A stretch of 64,000 nt of DNA from CAZYQW01 sp964649825 (lineage in GTDB: Bacteria > Planctomycetota > B15-G4 > JADJEK01). Shown piece after piece: positions 51,462 through 59,353 of the stretch. The notes beneath the pieces are model-generated. The model ran no database searches and was not told the origin of the DNA. It saw only the letters and a list, made by a program, of their open reading frames with translations. The first letter of the stretch is position 1; each line of letters starts with the position of its first letter. The stretch covers positions 70,011-134,010 of the forward strand of contig CAZYQW010000051.1 of the NCBI GenBank assembly GCA_964649825.1, given 5' to 3'. The translations under genes were made by a program, and so were the position numbers.

Positions 51462-51870
51462 CGCCTCTCCTCCGTGCGATTGATGGTATCTCGGGCATGA
51501 TCCGTCGAACGCCGTCCGCCAGCTCCGCCGGCGGACACGGTTTCGTCAGCACGATCTCGCAACCGGCCTCGAGCGCGCGGGCAAGACGTTCGGTCTCGGC
51601 GTGCGCGGTGTACCCGAGGATCCGGATCCACCGGGTCACGGGATCCGACTTCAATCGACGGGCCACCTCCCAGCCGTCGATGCCCGGCAACGCGAGATCC
51701 AGGACGATGAGGTCGGGGAGGTGCCGGCGCGCCCGTTCGAGGGCGTCGTGCCCGTTGCTCGCCTCGACCGTGCGAAAGCCGAGCATGTCGAGGACGCAAC
51801 ACGTGATGTCCCGGCCGTCGGGAAAGTCATCCACGACTAACGCGAGGGGGTGGCTGCCGACGTCGTTCAT
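51454..51870 (-). CDS. Single-domain response regulator in gvp operon
   Basis: This is a 138-residue receiver domain without an output domain. Asp14/Asp15, phospho-acceptor Asp58 (VLDLALPGIDG) and Lys of LTKP are present. The Thr of the switch appears in LGYTAHAE. The ATG overlaps the stop of the kinase gene, so the two are coupled and likely form a pair. With no DNA-binding domain, it may act by protein contact or in a phosphorelay. It is followed by gvpF/L copy 3. Confidence 0.92.
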   Translation of the reverse strand: MNDVGSHPLALVVDDFPDGRDITCCVLDMLGFRTVEASNGHDALERARRHLPDLIVLDLALPGIDGWEVARRLKSDPVTRWIRILGYTAHAETERLARALEAGCEIVLTKPCPPAELADGVRRIMPEIPSIARRRGDG

Positions 51871-54008
51871 CGGCGTTCACGCGGGAAGGTCAAGGTGAAG
51901 GTCGAACCGGAACCGAGGCTGCTGGCCAGCGTGATGGTCCCCCCCACGAGGGTCGCGAGGCGGCGGGAGATCGCCAGGCCCAATCCGGTGCCGCCGTACT
52001 GTCGCGAGCTGGAATCGTCGAGCTGCCGAAACTCCTCGAAGATCTGCTCCTGCTGATCGGCCGGGATTCCGATGCCCGTGTCCGCCACGGTGACCTCCAA
52101 CGTGTCGTGGATCCGGTCATGGGCGCAGTGGATTCGAATCAATCCCTCCGGCGTGAACTTGATCGCGTTCGAGAGGAGGTTGAGCACGATCTGCTTGACC
52201 TTCTGGCGGTCGCTCGTGGCGGGCGGCAGGGAGGTGAGCCCGTCGCAGGTGACGGTCAGCCGCGAGCGGCTGACCAGCGGCTCGAGCTCCCTCGTCACCT
52301 CGCTCACGAGCTCCGGGAGCTCGAACGCCTGCGTGTACACGGGCATCCGGCCGGACTCGATCCGCGTGATGTCGAGCAGGTCGTTGATCAACGACACGAG
52401 ATGGCGCGCGTTGGCGTCCACGCGCTCGATCTTCTCGACCTGCCTCTTTTCGAGGTGGCCGAGGACGCCCTGGAGGAAGAGGTTGGTGTAGCCGATGATC
52501 GCGTTGAGGGGAGTGCGCAGCTCGTGCGACATGTTGGCGAGGAACTGCGACTTGGCCTGGGACGCCTGCTCCAGCGCGATCGCCTGGCTGCGCAGCAGCT
52601 CGTTCTGCTGGCTCAGCTCGGTCGTGGCCTCGCGGATCTTCTCGCGCAGCTCGTCCGAGTGGCGCTTGACCTGCTCGTACAGCCGCGCCTTCTCGAGCGC
52701 TTCGCTGCGGTCGTGCAGGATCGTGACGACGCCGGCCATCTCGCCCTTGGAGATGACGCGTCCCGCGATCGCCTCCACCGGAAGCGGCTGGCCGGTGGAG
52801 GGGTCGGAGAGCTCGAGCTGCTCTCGCCAGCGCAGCGTCTGCGTCGTGTAGAGGTTCGAGATGAACGACGAGAACAGCACGTCGTTCGCCTGCACCAGCC
52901 GTTGCGCGTCGCCGTTCGCCCAGAGCAGTCGTTCGGCCGGCGGGTTCATCAACACGAGGTTGCCCTCGGGATCCGTGACCAGCACCGGATCGGCGACCGA
53001 GTTGATGATCAAGTCGAGGCGGTCGCGCTCCGCACGCACCTCGGCCTCGGCCACCCGCAGCTTGCGGTAGTTCTCCTGGATCTCCTCGGTCGCCGCCCGG
53101 AGGTCCCCGACGTCCCGTAGCACGCTCACGATGCCGCCCACGTTCTGTTGCGAATCCTGGATCGTCGTGCTGAGGACCTCGAACAGCAGGTCCTGGCCCT
53201 CGCTCGGGTCGACGAGGAGCAGCTCGCGGCGGACGGGACCGCCGTGCTCGGTCGCCGTGAACAGCGAGGCGGAGAAGAGCATGTTGTTGAGAGCCACCGC
53301 GCGCCTTCGCCCCTCGCTGCTCTCCTCTCCGATCGTGAGGAGGGTCTCGGCGTGGAGGTTCGCGAACAGCATCCGACCCTCGGCGTCGGTCAGGATGATC
53401 GGATCGGTGACGGCGTTGATCACGCTGCTCAGGAGCTGCTTCTCCCGCAGGGCGCGTCGCTCCGCCTGGCGGGCGTCGCCGTAGCAGCGGCTCAGCAGGC
53501 GCATCCCGAGGAGGTTCGCGGCCCAGCGCACCTCCTCGCCAGTGGGCCCCTCGATTCCCGCGAGGAGCAGGAGGCCGAGCGCGGTTCCATCCCTCGCCTC
53601 GGGATGATTCAGCGGAACGGCATGGAACGCGACCGTTCCGAGCGGAGTGTCCGGAAACGATTCCCACGAGCGACGGCCGGGCGTGAAGAGGACCGGTTCC
53701 CGTCCGGAGAGGGCGAGCACGAGCGGGTCGTCCCGCACGTCCAGGTCACGCGAGAAGGACTCGACTCGGACGTGGGAAACCCCGTCTCCGACGAGACCGA
53801 TGAGTGATCCCTCTTGGAAGTCGACCACCGCGCAGAGGCTCACCTCGACGTCGGCGTGGCTGCCGAGCCAACGGAGCACGTTGTGGGCGCACCCGACGAT
53901 GTCGCTCTCGGACATCAGCGAGTTCACCAACGACAACCGCGCCTCGGCCGTGACCGAGTGCCGACGCAGGTGGTGGCCGTGCCGGACCGAGCTCCTCTGG
54001 CGGGACAT
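51867..54008 (-). CDS. Cytoplasmic sensor histidine kinase (GAF-PAS-PAS-HisKA-HATPase) in gvp operon
   Basis: This 713-residue kinase has no transmembrane segment. It has a GAF-like N-terminal sensor (about 25-175), two PAS domains (about 195-310 with AVTDPIILTDAEGRMLFAN and 330-450 with SVADPVLVTDPEGNLVLMN), a short coiled coil and a HisKA domain with phospho-acceptor His495 in NMSHELRTPLNAIIGY. The HATPase domain follows, with NLLSNAIKFT, VADTGIGIP and GGTGLGLAIS. It lies between gvpA (13 nt upstream) and a single receiver gene, all in one orientation. Ligands of the GAF/PAS domains are unknown; no haem or flavin motif is evident. Confidence 0.93.
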   Translation of the reverse strand: MSRQRSSVRHGHHLRRHSVTAEARLSLVNSLMSESDIVGCAHNVLRWLGSHADVEVSLCAVVDFQEGSLIGLVGDGVSHVRVESFSRDLDVRDDPLVLALSGREPVLFTPGRRSWESFPDTPLGTVAFHAVPLNHPEARDGTALGLLLLAGIEGPTGEEVRWAANLLGMRLLSRCYGDARQAERRALREKQLLSSVINAVTDPIILTDAEGRMLFANLHAETLLTIGEESSEGRRRAVALNNMLFSASLFTATEHGGPVRRELLLVDPSEGQDLLFEVLSTTIQDSQQNVGGIVSVLRDVGDLRAATEEIQENYRKLRVAEAEVRAERDRLDLIINSVADPVLVTDPEGNLVLMNPPAERLLWANGDAQRLVQANDVLFSSFISNLYTTQTLRWREQLELSDPSTGQPLPVEAIAGRVISKGEMAGVVTILHDRSEALEKARLYEQVKRHSDELREKIREATTELSQQNELLRSQAIALEQASQAKSQFLANMSHELRTPLNAIIGYTNLFLQGVLGHLEKRQVEKIERVDANARHLVSLINDLLDITRIESGRMPVYTQAFELPELVSEVTRELEPLVSRSRLTVTCDGLTSLPPATSDRQKVKQIVLNLLSNAIKFTPEGLIRIHCAHDRIHDTLEVTVADTGIGIPADQQEQIFEEFRQLDDSSSRQYGGTGLGLAISRRLATLVGGTITLASSLGSGSTFTLTFPRERR

Positions 54009-54020
54009 CCGCGGCTCCCC

Positions 54021-54362
54021 TCAGTTCCGAGGGGTCCTTGTGCTCCGTTTGCGAGTCGATGTGGACTCGGTCGCGCTCGCCACGACTTCGAGCTGGGCCC
54101 GGAGCTGGGCGTTCTCTGCGAGGAGGTCTCCGTGGGTTCGGGCCTCGAGCGCGGGTCGCGAGACCGGCGCGATCTGACCGACCGCCTCGGAGAACTTGAT
54201 GTATGTGTCGATCGATGCCACGACGACACGCGCCTCGACCGTCAGGAGATCGATTCCCACCAGAGAAACTCTCACCCATGCATCGATGACGATCCCCTTG
54301 TCGAGGACTCGGTCGAGGACGTCGATGAGGCTGGTTCCGCCTGAGGCTCTTTCGACGGGCAT
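54021..54362 (-). CDS. gvpA: Main gas vesicle shell protein GvpA, extended C-terminus
   Basis: GvpA is the small hydrophobic protein that polymerises to form the gas vesicle wall. Residues about 10-60 match closely: SLIDVLDRVLDKGIVIDAWV, RVSLVGIDLLTVEARVVVAS and DTYIKFSEAVG. Typical GvpA is about 70 residues. This one has 113, because a hydrophilic tail (about 65-113) with a Leu heptad (DLLAENAQLRAQLEVV) and a basic end has been added. It is the second gene of the operon. Confidence 0.93.
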   Translation of the reverse strand: MPVERASGGTSLIDVLDRVLDKGIVIDAWVRVSLVGIDLLTVEARVVVASIDTYIKFSEAVGQIAPVSRPALEARTHGDLLAENAQLRAQLEVVASATESTSTRKRSTRTPRN

Positions 54363-54385
54363 CCGGTGCTCCTATCGTTGACTCG

Positions 54386-54745
54386 TTATCGCCGTGTGTT
54401 CTTCTTGCCTTGCGCTCGTCTCGGGAGCTGCTTCGGCTCCGCGTCGGCTGCCGGCATGCCGAGCCGCTTCTCCAGCTTTCGCACGCGTTCGAGCAACGCC
54501 TTGTTCTCGGACAGGAGATCGTGCGAGCGGCTGGACAGCTCCGGATCCGACTTCCACCAGTCCAACCCAATCTCCTCCGCCTTGTCGATCGAGCACACGA
54601 GGAGTCGGATTCGGATCGTCAAGAGCTCGACGTCGGCGAGGGAAACGCGCACGTCGCCCGCCAGGACAAGACCCTTGTCCAGAACCCGGTCGAGGACATC
54701 GACCAAGCTGGTGGATGAGCGAGAGTGGCCGTCGGATTGAGGCAT
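54386..54745 (-). CDS. gvpJ: GvpJ/GvpM-like gas vesicle protein
   Basis: This 119-residue GvpA-family protein has the core SLVDVLDRVLDKGLVLAGDV, RVSLADVELLTIRIRLLVCS and DKAEEIGLDWW. The TIRIRLLV and DWW features are typical of GvpJ/GvpM minor proteins, not GvpA. A C-terminal coiled-coil tail (HDLLSENKALLERVRKLEKRLG) and a basic end follow. It is the first gene of the gvp operon, downstream of a candidate promoter. It probably takes part in vesicle nucleation. Confidence 0.9.
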   Translation of the reverse strand: MPQSDGHSRSSTSLVDVLDRVLDKGLVLAGDVRVSLADVELLTIRIRLLVCSIDKAEEIGLDWWKSDPELSSRSHDLLSENKALLERVRKLEKRLGMPAADAEPKQLPRRAQGKKNTRR

Positions 54746-54790
54746 CCGTGGCACTCTATCAGAACGAATGCCAAGGCCCCGGCCGAAGAT

Positions 54791-54818
54791 ATTCTGATTC
54801 GGCGCGACACGGTGTCGA
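54791..54818 (-). promoter_or_regulatory. Candidate sigma-70-type promoter of gvp operon
   Basis: On the minus strand TCGACA (complement of 54813-54818) and CAGAAT (complement of 54791-54796) lie 16 nt apart, with 5/6 and 4/6 matches to -35 and -10. They are 46 nt upstream of the gvpJ-like ATG. Confidence 0.4.
54805..54817. promoter_or_regulatory. Palindrome CGACAC-N-GTGTCG in gvp promoter
   Basis: A perfect 6-bp inverted repeat with a 1-nt centre lies in the spacer of the candidate gvp promoter and between two divergent genes. This is the place expected for an operator. No protein in the window is an evident DNA-binding regulator for it. Confidence 0.45.
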
Positions 54819-54932
54819 TGCTCGATCCGAGAGCCACAGGTAGATTCGTTCCTGATCCGTCGATCCCGGCGTCGAGCGAGCGACGCACGTTTCAGGGACT
54901 GGCCCAACCTCGCCCGGAAACCGGCCCTGCGT

Positions 54933-55319
54933 ATGACGCGAACCGTCTTGGTCGTGGATGACGACGTCGACTCCGCGGAGGTCCTCGCCCTCCTGCTCCG
55001 GTCGGACGGACACCAGGTCCACGTCGCGGCCGACGCGAGGTCGGCGCTCGCCCTCGCATCGTCGGTGACTTTCGAGCTCGCGTTCCTCGATCTCGTCCTG
55101 GACCAGACGAACGGCTTCGAGCTGGCCGCCGAGTGGAGGCGGCGATACGGCGACGGCACCCTCCTCGTCGCCTTGACCGGACGGGACGGGGAGGAGGTCC
55201 GCGAGTCGTGTCGTCGGTCGGGGTTCGATTGCCACCTCGTGAAGCCGATCCTCGATTTCGCCGGTCTGCATGCCCTGACCCGATCCTTGGAAGTGCCGCC
55301 ACCGCACCGGCTCCGCTGA
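54933..55319 (+). CDS. Single-domain response regulator divergent from gvp operon
   Basis: This 128-residue receiver has Asp9/Asp10, phospho-acceptor Asp53 (AFLDLVLDQTNGFE), a switch Thr in VALTGRDG and the Lys of LVKPI. There is no output domain. It is divergently transcribed from the gas vesicle operon across a 187-nt region holding a palindrome, so it may share control with it. It could take phosphate from the gvp-linked kinase. This link is inferred from position only. Confidence 0.88.
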   Translation: MTRTVLVVDDDVDSAEVLALLLRSDGHQVHVAADARSALALASSVTFELAFLDLVLDQTNGFELAAEWRRRYGDGTLLVALTGRDGEEVRESCRRSGFDCHLVKPILDFAGLHALTRSLEVPPPHRLR

Positions 55320-55345
55320 AGGCCAGCGGGCCGTGATCGGTTCGG

Positions 55346-55379
55346 CGACCTTCCTCGACCTTCCTCGACCTTCCTCGAC
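55346..55379. repeat. Tandem repeat CGACCTTCCT x3
   Basis: Three exact copies of a 10-bp unit (55346-55375) plus a partial fourth (CGAC) lie between the receiver gene and the secreted-protein gene. The tract is non-coding and adjacent to a G-run (55382 onward). It could vary in copy number by slippage. Confidence 0.8.
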
Positions 55380-55440
55380 GAGGGGGGGCGAACTTCGAAA
55401 GTGGCTGGTTCTGGAGCGGGAGAACGTAAGATCCGGCGGC

Positions 55441-56154
55441 ATGTGGAGCGGTCTGGTCCTGACGTTCTTGTTGCTGGGCGATCTGCCGTCGCCGAGCGCG
55501 AAGCCGGCGCCGAGGTACGAGTTCTCGACGTTCGGGCGCGACGCGCTGCAGCGGGCGACTCTCGTCGTCGAGGCAAGGGCCCAGTCGGTGGTGTCGCTGG
55601 CGAACGGGGTCGCGGTGGCGCGGTTCGACGTGCTCGACGTCCTGAAGGGGGCGAAGGAGCGGTCGGTCACGCTCTTGGCGGCGCCGGGCGAGTTCAGCCG
55701 GGACAACACCTACCTCCTCTTTCTCGAGCCGTACAGCGGCGGGGACCGGTTCACGTCGATCGGGCGGGTCGCGGAGGGCGAGCGGGACTATGCGGCGAAG
55801 CGGCGGGTCCTGGAGGAGTTCATCGTCGCCGACGCGGTGAAGGATCCGGCCGAGCGGGCGGAGCGGATCCGGGACGTGCTGATCAAGAACCTCGGCGACG
55901 AGGACCTCTTCGTGCGCTGGAACGCGCTCACCGAGCTCGACGAGTTCGTGAAGGTGCATCGCGGCTTGTTCGGACCGGCGGAGAAGGCGCGGATCGTCGC
56001 GGTCTATCGACGCAACCTGTCGGCGACGTTTCGGCAGCGCGTCGGCCGGCTCCTGGCCGACGTGGGCGTTCGACTCGACGCGGAGCCGGGCGCGTCCGGC
56101 GGCGGCGCGACGGTGCCGGACGACGTGGGGCCGGCGCTGGGTGGTGGTGCGTAA
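55441..56154 (+). CDS. Secreted protein of unknown function
   Basis: This 237-residue protein has an N-terminal signal-like segment (GLVLTFLLLGDLPSPSA) and a mature domain with a beta-rich first half (LVVEARAQSVV, VARFDVLDVLKGA, VTLLAAPGEF, YLLFLEPY). A helical second half follows (about 110-215). The pattern V-F-V--VLKG resembles small secreted domains found before metalloproteins in some bacteria, but I do not recognise the family. The C-terminus is Gly-rich. It lies 14 nt out of register with, and slightly overlapping, the longest form of the following TolC-like gene. Confidence 0.6.
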   Translation: MWSGLVLTFLLLGDLPSPSAKPAPRYEFSTFGRDALQRATLVVEARAQSVVSLANGVAVARFDVLDVLKGAKERSVTLLAAPGEFSRDNTYLLFLEPYSGGDRFTSIGRVAEGERDYAAKRRVLEEFIVADAVKDPAERAERIRDVLIKNLGDEDLFVRWNALTELDEFVKVHRGLFGPAEKARIVAVYRRNLSATFRQRVGRLLADVGVRLDAEPGASGGGATVPDDVGPALGGGA

Positions 56155-56176
56155 CGAACAACGCGGGAGTCGCTCG

Positions 56177-57745
56177 ATGTCGGTGCTGCTGGTTTTCACG
56201 CTGCTTCTCTGCTCGAACGAAGGCGCCGCCGCGGCGCCGGTGCGAAAGTCGATGCCGATCACGCTCCCCCAGTGCATCTATCTCGGCGAGCAGAACTCGG
56301 TGCCGCTGCGGATCGACGAGGTCGACGTGCAGATCGCGAAGGCGGAGGTCGGGCGCACCCTCGGCACGTTCGACACGGTCGCGTTCTTCGAGGGGACGCA
56401 TTCGAAGTCGATCGTCCCCGAGGCCTCTCAGCTCGCGACCGGGTCGCTCGGGGCGGACGGCGCGCCGACCGAGACGGAGGTCGTGGTCGAAGGCATCACC
56501 ACCGATCGTTGGGATCTCAACACTGGCTTTCGTGGCATGCTGCTGAACGGGTCGACGTACACGGTCGACGCCAACTGGACGAAGAACGACACCAGCGCGG
56601 GGACGTTCGGCGGGTTCAATCCCGAGTATCGCTCGGACGTCGGCGTCGCCTTCACGCAGCCGCTCCTGCGCGGCTTCGGCACGACCGTGAACAAGGCGCC
56701 GGTCGTCCAGGCGAAGAACGAGATGGTGGGCGCGTCGGAGAACTTGGAGGCGAACCGGGCGACGCGAGCGCAAGAGGTCGTCATCGCGTACTGGGACCTC
56801 TACTTCGCCCGCCGGACGTTGGAGACGCGCGAGTTCCTCGTCGAGCAGGCCGAGCGCCTGGTCAGGATCAACCAGAAGAAGTACGACGTCGGCGAGCTCA
56901 AGCGGATCGATGTCATCGAGGCCGAGTCCGACCTGGCGAGCCGCCAGAAGGATCGCATCGAGGCGCTGAACGAGATCGGGCGCACGGCGGACGAGCTGAA
57001 GCGCTTGATTTTCCCGTTCGATTCCCAGGAAGAGTGGGACGTCGAGCTGATCCCGCTGACCGAGGCGCGCGAAGCGGCGATCGATCCTCCGGACTGGCCC
57101 GTCGCGGCGGCGGTGGGTCTGGAGCGGCGCGCCGAGCTCCGCCGGCTCCGCGAGCTGTTGAAGAACAACGACCTGCAGATCGTGATCGCCGAGAACGCGC
57201 TGCTGCCGCGTCTCGACGTGACGGCGACGTTGCGGTTCAGCCAGCTCGCCGACTCGAAGGGCGAGGTCCTGAACTACGACGACGACTTCTACTCCGCGAG
57301 CGGCACCGTGCTGCTCGAGATGCCGATCGGGAACCGGACGGCGCGCTACGACGCGTCGATCGCGCGGCTCCAGAAGATCCGAGCCCTGCTCGAATACAAG
57401 GACCTCGAGAACGAGGTCATCCAGGAGGTCCGCAACTCGGTGCGCGAGGTGCGCAACCGCAAGAAGGAGATCGACGCCGCGCGCGAGGCCGTGCGGCTGG
57501 CGGCGGAGCGGTGGAGCGCGGAGCAGAAGCGGCAGGAGGTCGGCTACTCGACGACGTTCCAGGTGCGCGACGCCGAGCGCGCGTGGCGCGAGGCGGTCGA
57601 CGCCGGGCTGCGCGCGCTCTTCGACTACCAGGTCGCGATCGCCGCCCTCGACCGGGCCCAGGGCACGCTGCTCGAGAGCTACGGAATCCTCGATGCTCCG
57701 GTGCCGCACCTCGACGATCGCGCCGGGGTCCACTTCGACTCCTGA
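56177..57745 (+). CDS. TolC-family outer membrane efflux protein
   Basis: This 522-residue protein has a signal peptide (SVLLVFTLLLCSNEGAAA) and two repeats of the outer-membrane efflux protein fold, with a long helical barrel interrupted by beta-barrel strands. Key segments are FTQPLLRGFG (typical of this family), RINQKKYDVGELKRIDVIEAESDLASRQ and, in the second repeat, VRLAAERWSAEQKRQEVGYSTTFQVRDAERAW. No cognate pump or adaptor is linked, so the substrate is unknown. ATG 56177 puts the signal peptide at the N-terminus; a GTG at 56141 would add 12 residues. Confidence 0.88.
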   Translation: MSVLLVFTLLLCSNEGAAAAPVRKSMPITLPQCIYLGEQNSVPLRIDEVDVQIAKAEVGRTLGTFDTVAFFEGTHSKSIVPEASQLATGSLGADGAPTETEVVVEGITTDRWDLNTGFRGMLLNGSTYTVDANWTKNDTSAGTFGGFNPEYRSDVGVAFTQPLLRGFGTTVNKAPVVQAKNEMVGASENLEANRATRAQEVVIAYWDLYFARRTLETREFLVEQAERLVRINQKKYDVGELKRIDVIEAESDLASRQKDRIEALNEIGRTADELKRLIFPFDSQEEWDVELIPLTEAREAAIDPPDWPVAAAVGLERRAELRRLRELLKNNDLQIVIAENALLPRLDVTATLRFSQLADSKGEVLNYDDDFYSASGTVLLEMPIGNRTARYDASIARLQKIRALLEYKDLENEVIQEVRNSVREVRNRKKEIDAAREAVRLAAERWSAEQKRQEVGYSTTFQVRDAERAWREAVDAGLRALFDYQVAIAALDRAQGTLLESYGILDAPVPHLDDRAGVHFDS

Positions 57746-59337
57746 GGGATCCGATTCGATCCGCGATCCTCTTCCTCGTCGCCGCGGAGGTCGGCGTGCT
57801 CGCGTACGGATTGTCGTTCCGGCCGCCCGCCGTCTCGCGGCTCGCGCGCGCGCCGAGCGAGGTCGCCGGCGAGGCCGTGGTCGCGATGATCGGCGCGGAC
57901 GGCGAGACCGACGTCGTGACGCTGGTGCGCATCGACGAGACGGGGATGCCGATCGGGACGAGCCGGCTCGAGCTCTCCGCGCGCGCGATGACGCGGGTGG
58001 CGGGGCGACTCGTGCTGTTCGTCGACGGCGGGGTGGCGTTCATCCGCGAGCGCCGTCCGTCGGACGGCGCGGGGCGGGCGTTCGAGCTCGATCGGTTCGT
58101 GGAGCGGCCGGGCCCGGCGACGGTTCGGGCCGCGGCGCGCTGGAACGACGAGGCCCTCGTCGTCGCGCTCGACGCGGCCGGCGGATTGACGGTCGAGCGC
58201 TTCGACGGCGTCGAGTCCGTCGACGTTCCCGTCGGCGCGGCGCCGCTCGAGCTCTCGGAGGCGGCGCTCGCGGAGCAGAACGGCGAGGAGCCGCTCCTCG
58301 TGGCCCGCAACGACCGGGAGCTGTTCACGGCGCGAGTGGGGAAGGACGGCGTGCGCTGGACGGGGCGCACCGCGCTCCGGGACCGGGGGCGCGGGCTGGT
58401 GATCGAATCGCGGCCGGACCAGACCCGCCGAATCTGGACGTCGGTCGACCTTGACCACGGTCGAAGGCGCCTGGTGGTCGCCAGCCTGAACGACGACGAC
58501 ACCCTGGAAGCGGCCGATTGGTCGTTCGAGCTGCCGGAAGGAACCGCGGCGGTCCCGCTCGGCGTCGTCCACGAGAAGGACGAGACGCTGGTCCTCTGGG
58601 GGACGGCGGGACCGATGCGGGCGATCAAGGCGTCCGACGAGACGCAGCAGCCGCCACCGATCTTCTTCGCGGCGTGGTCGTCGGGGTGGTTGCGCTTCGA
58701 GCGGCCGCTGCTGGCGACGATGGTCCTGCTCGTCGTGGTCGGACTGTTCGCCGGGCGACGCACGCCGGCGAAAGCGACGCGGGCGGCGGGCGGAGCCGGC
58801 GACGCGAGCGAGCTCGGACCGGCGCCGGCGTCGCTCGCGCGTCGGGTGCTCGCGCTCCTGTTCGACGTCACCCTCGCCGGTCTCGTCTCGCTCGGCGTCT
58901 GGTTCGTGTGGGCTCTCGGCCCGGTCGAGGTGGCCTACCTGACCCAGTTCGGCGACACCAGCACCTGGTTGCGATCCGACCGCTCCGACCCGATCCAGGT
59001 GGCGTTGAGCGCGGACGGCCAGCTCCTTGTCTGGATCCTCCTGTTCTCGTTCGCGGCGACGAGCGAAGCGCTCACGGGTCGGAGCCTGGGGAAGGCGATG
59101 CTGGGCCTGCGCGTGGTGACGATCGACGGCAGTCCTCCCGGCGTGGCGGCGAGCGCGACGCGAGCCGCGCTTTTGTTCGTGGACGCGGTCACGTCGCTCG
59201 GGTTCGTGGGGTTGACGCTGGCCATCTTCACCCGCCGCCGGCAGCGCCTCGGCGACATCCTGGCCGGGACGATGGTGGTCGACGCGGCGCCCGGGGCCGC
59301 GGCGCGTTCGTCCCGGGCGCCCCGTCCCCCGGCGTAG
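57742..59337 (+). CDS. RDD-family membrane protein with large external domain
   Basis: The product (531 residues if CTG 57742 is used) starts with a hydrophobic helix (SAILFLVAAEVGVLAYGL), then a beta-rich external domain of about 270 residues and a transmembrane helix near 318-335. It ends in an RDD-like membrane domain (about 360-520) with ARRVLALLFDVTLAGLVSLGVWF and SLGKAMLGLRVVTIDG. No ATG lies near the N-terminal helix. The only in-frame option that keeps the helix whole is CTG overlapping the upstream stop (CTGA). GTG 57796 would cut into it. RDD domains may act as transporters; the function here is unknown. Confidence 0.72.
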   Translation: MRDPIRSAILFLVAAEVGVLAYGLSFRPPAVSRLARAPSEVAGEAVVAMIGADGETDVVTLVRIDETGMPIGTSRLELSARAMTRVAGRLVLFVDGGVAFIRERRPSDGAGRAFELDRFVERPGPATVRAAARWNDEALVVALDAAGGLTVERFDGVESVDVPVGAAPLELSEAALAEQNGEEPLLVARNDRELFTARVGKDGVRWTGRTALRDRGRGLVIESRPDQTRRIWTSVDLDHGRRRLVVASLNDDDTLEAADWSFELPEGTAAVPLGVVHEKDETLVLWGTAGPMRAIKASDETQQPPPIFFAAWSSGWLRFERPLLATMVLLVVVGLFAGRRTPAKATRAAGGAGDASELGPAPASLARRVLALLFDVTLAGLVSLGVWFVWALGPVEVAYLTQFGDTSTWLRSDRSDPIQVALSADGQLLVWILLFSFAATSEALTGRSLGKAMLGLRVVTIDGSPPGVAASATRAALLFVDAVTSLGFVGLTLAIFTRRRQRLGDILAGTMVVDAAPGAAARSSRAPRPPA

Positions 59338-59353
59338 GGGAGCCGCCTTGATC

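Noticed and set aside
54746..54780. Sigma-54-like TTGGCATTCGTTCTGAT upstream of the gvp operon (minus strand)
   Set aside because: The GG is present but the -12 element has GA in place of the invariant GC at the right spacing, so it is not a credible sigma-54 site.
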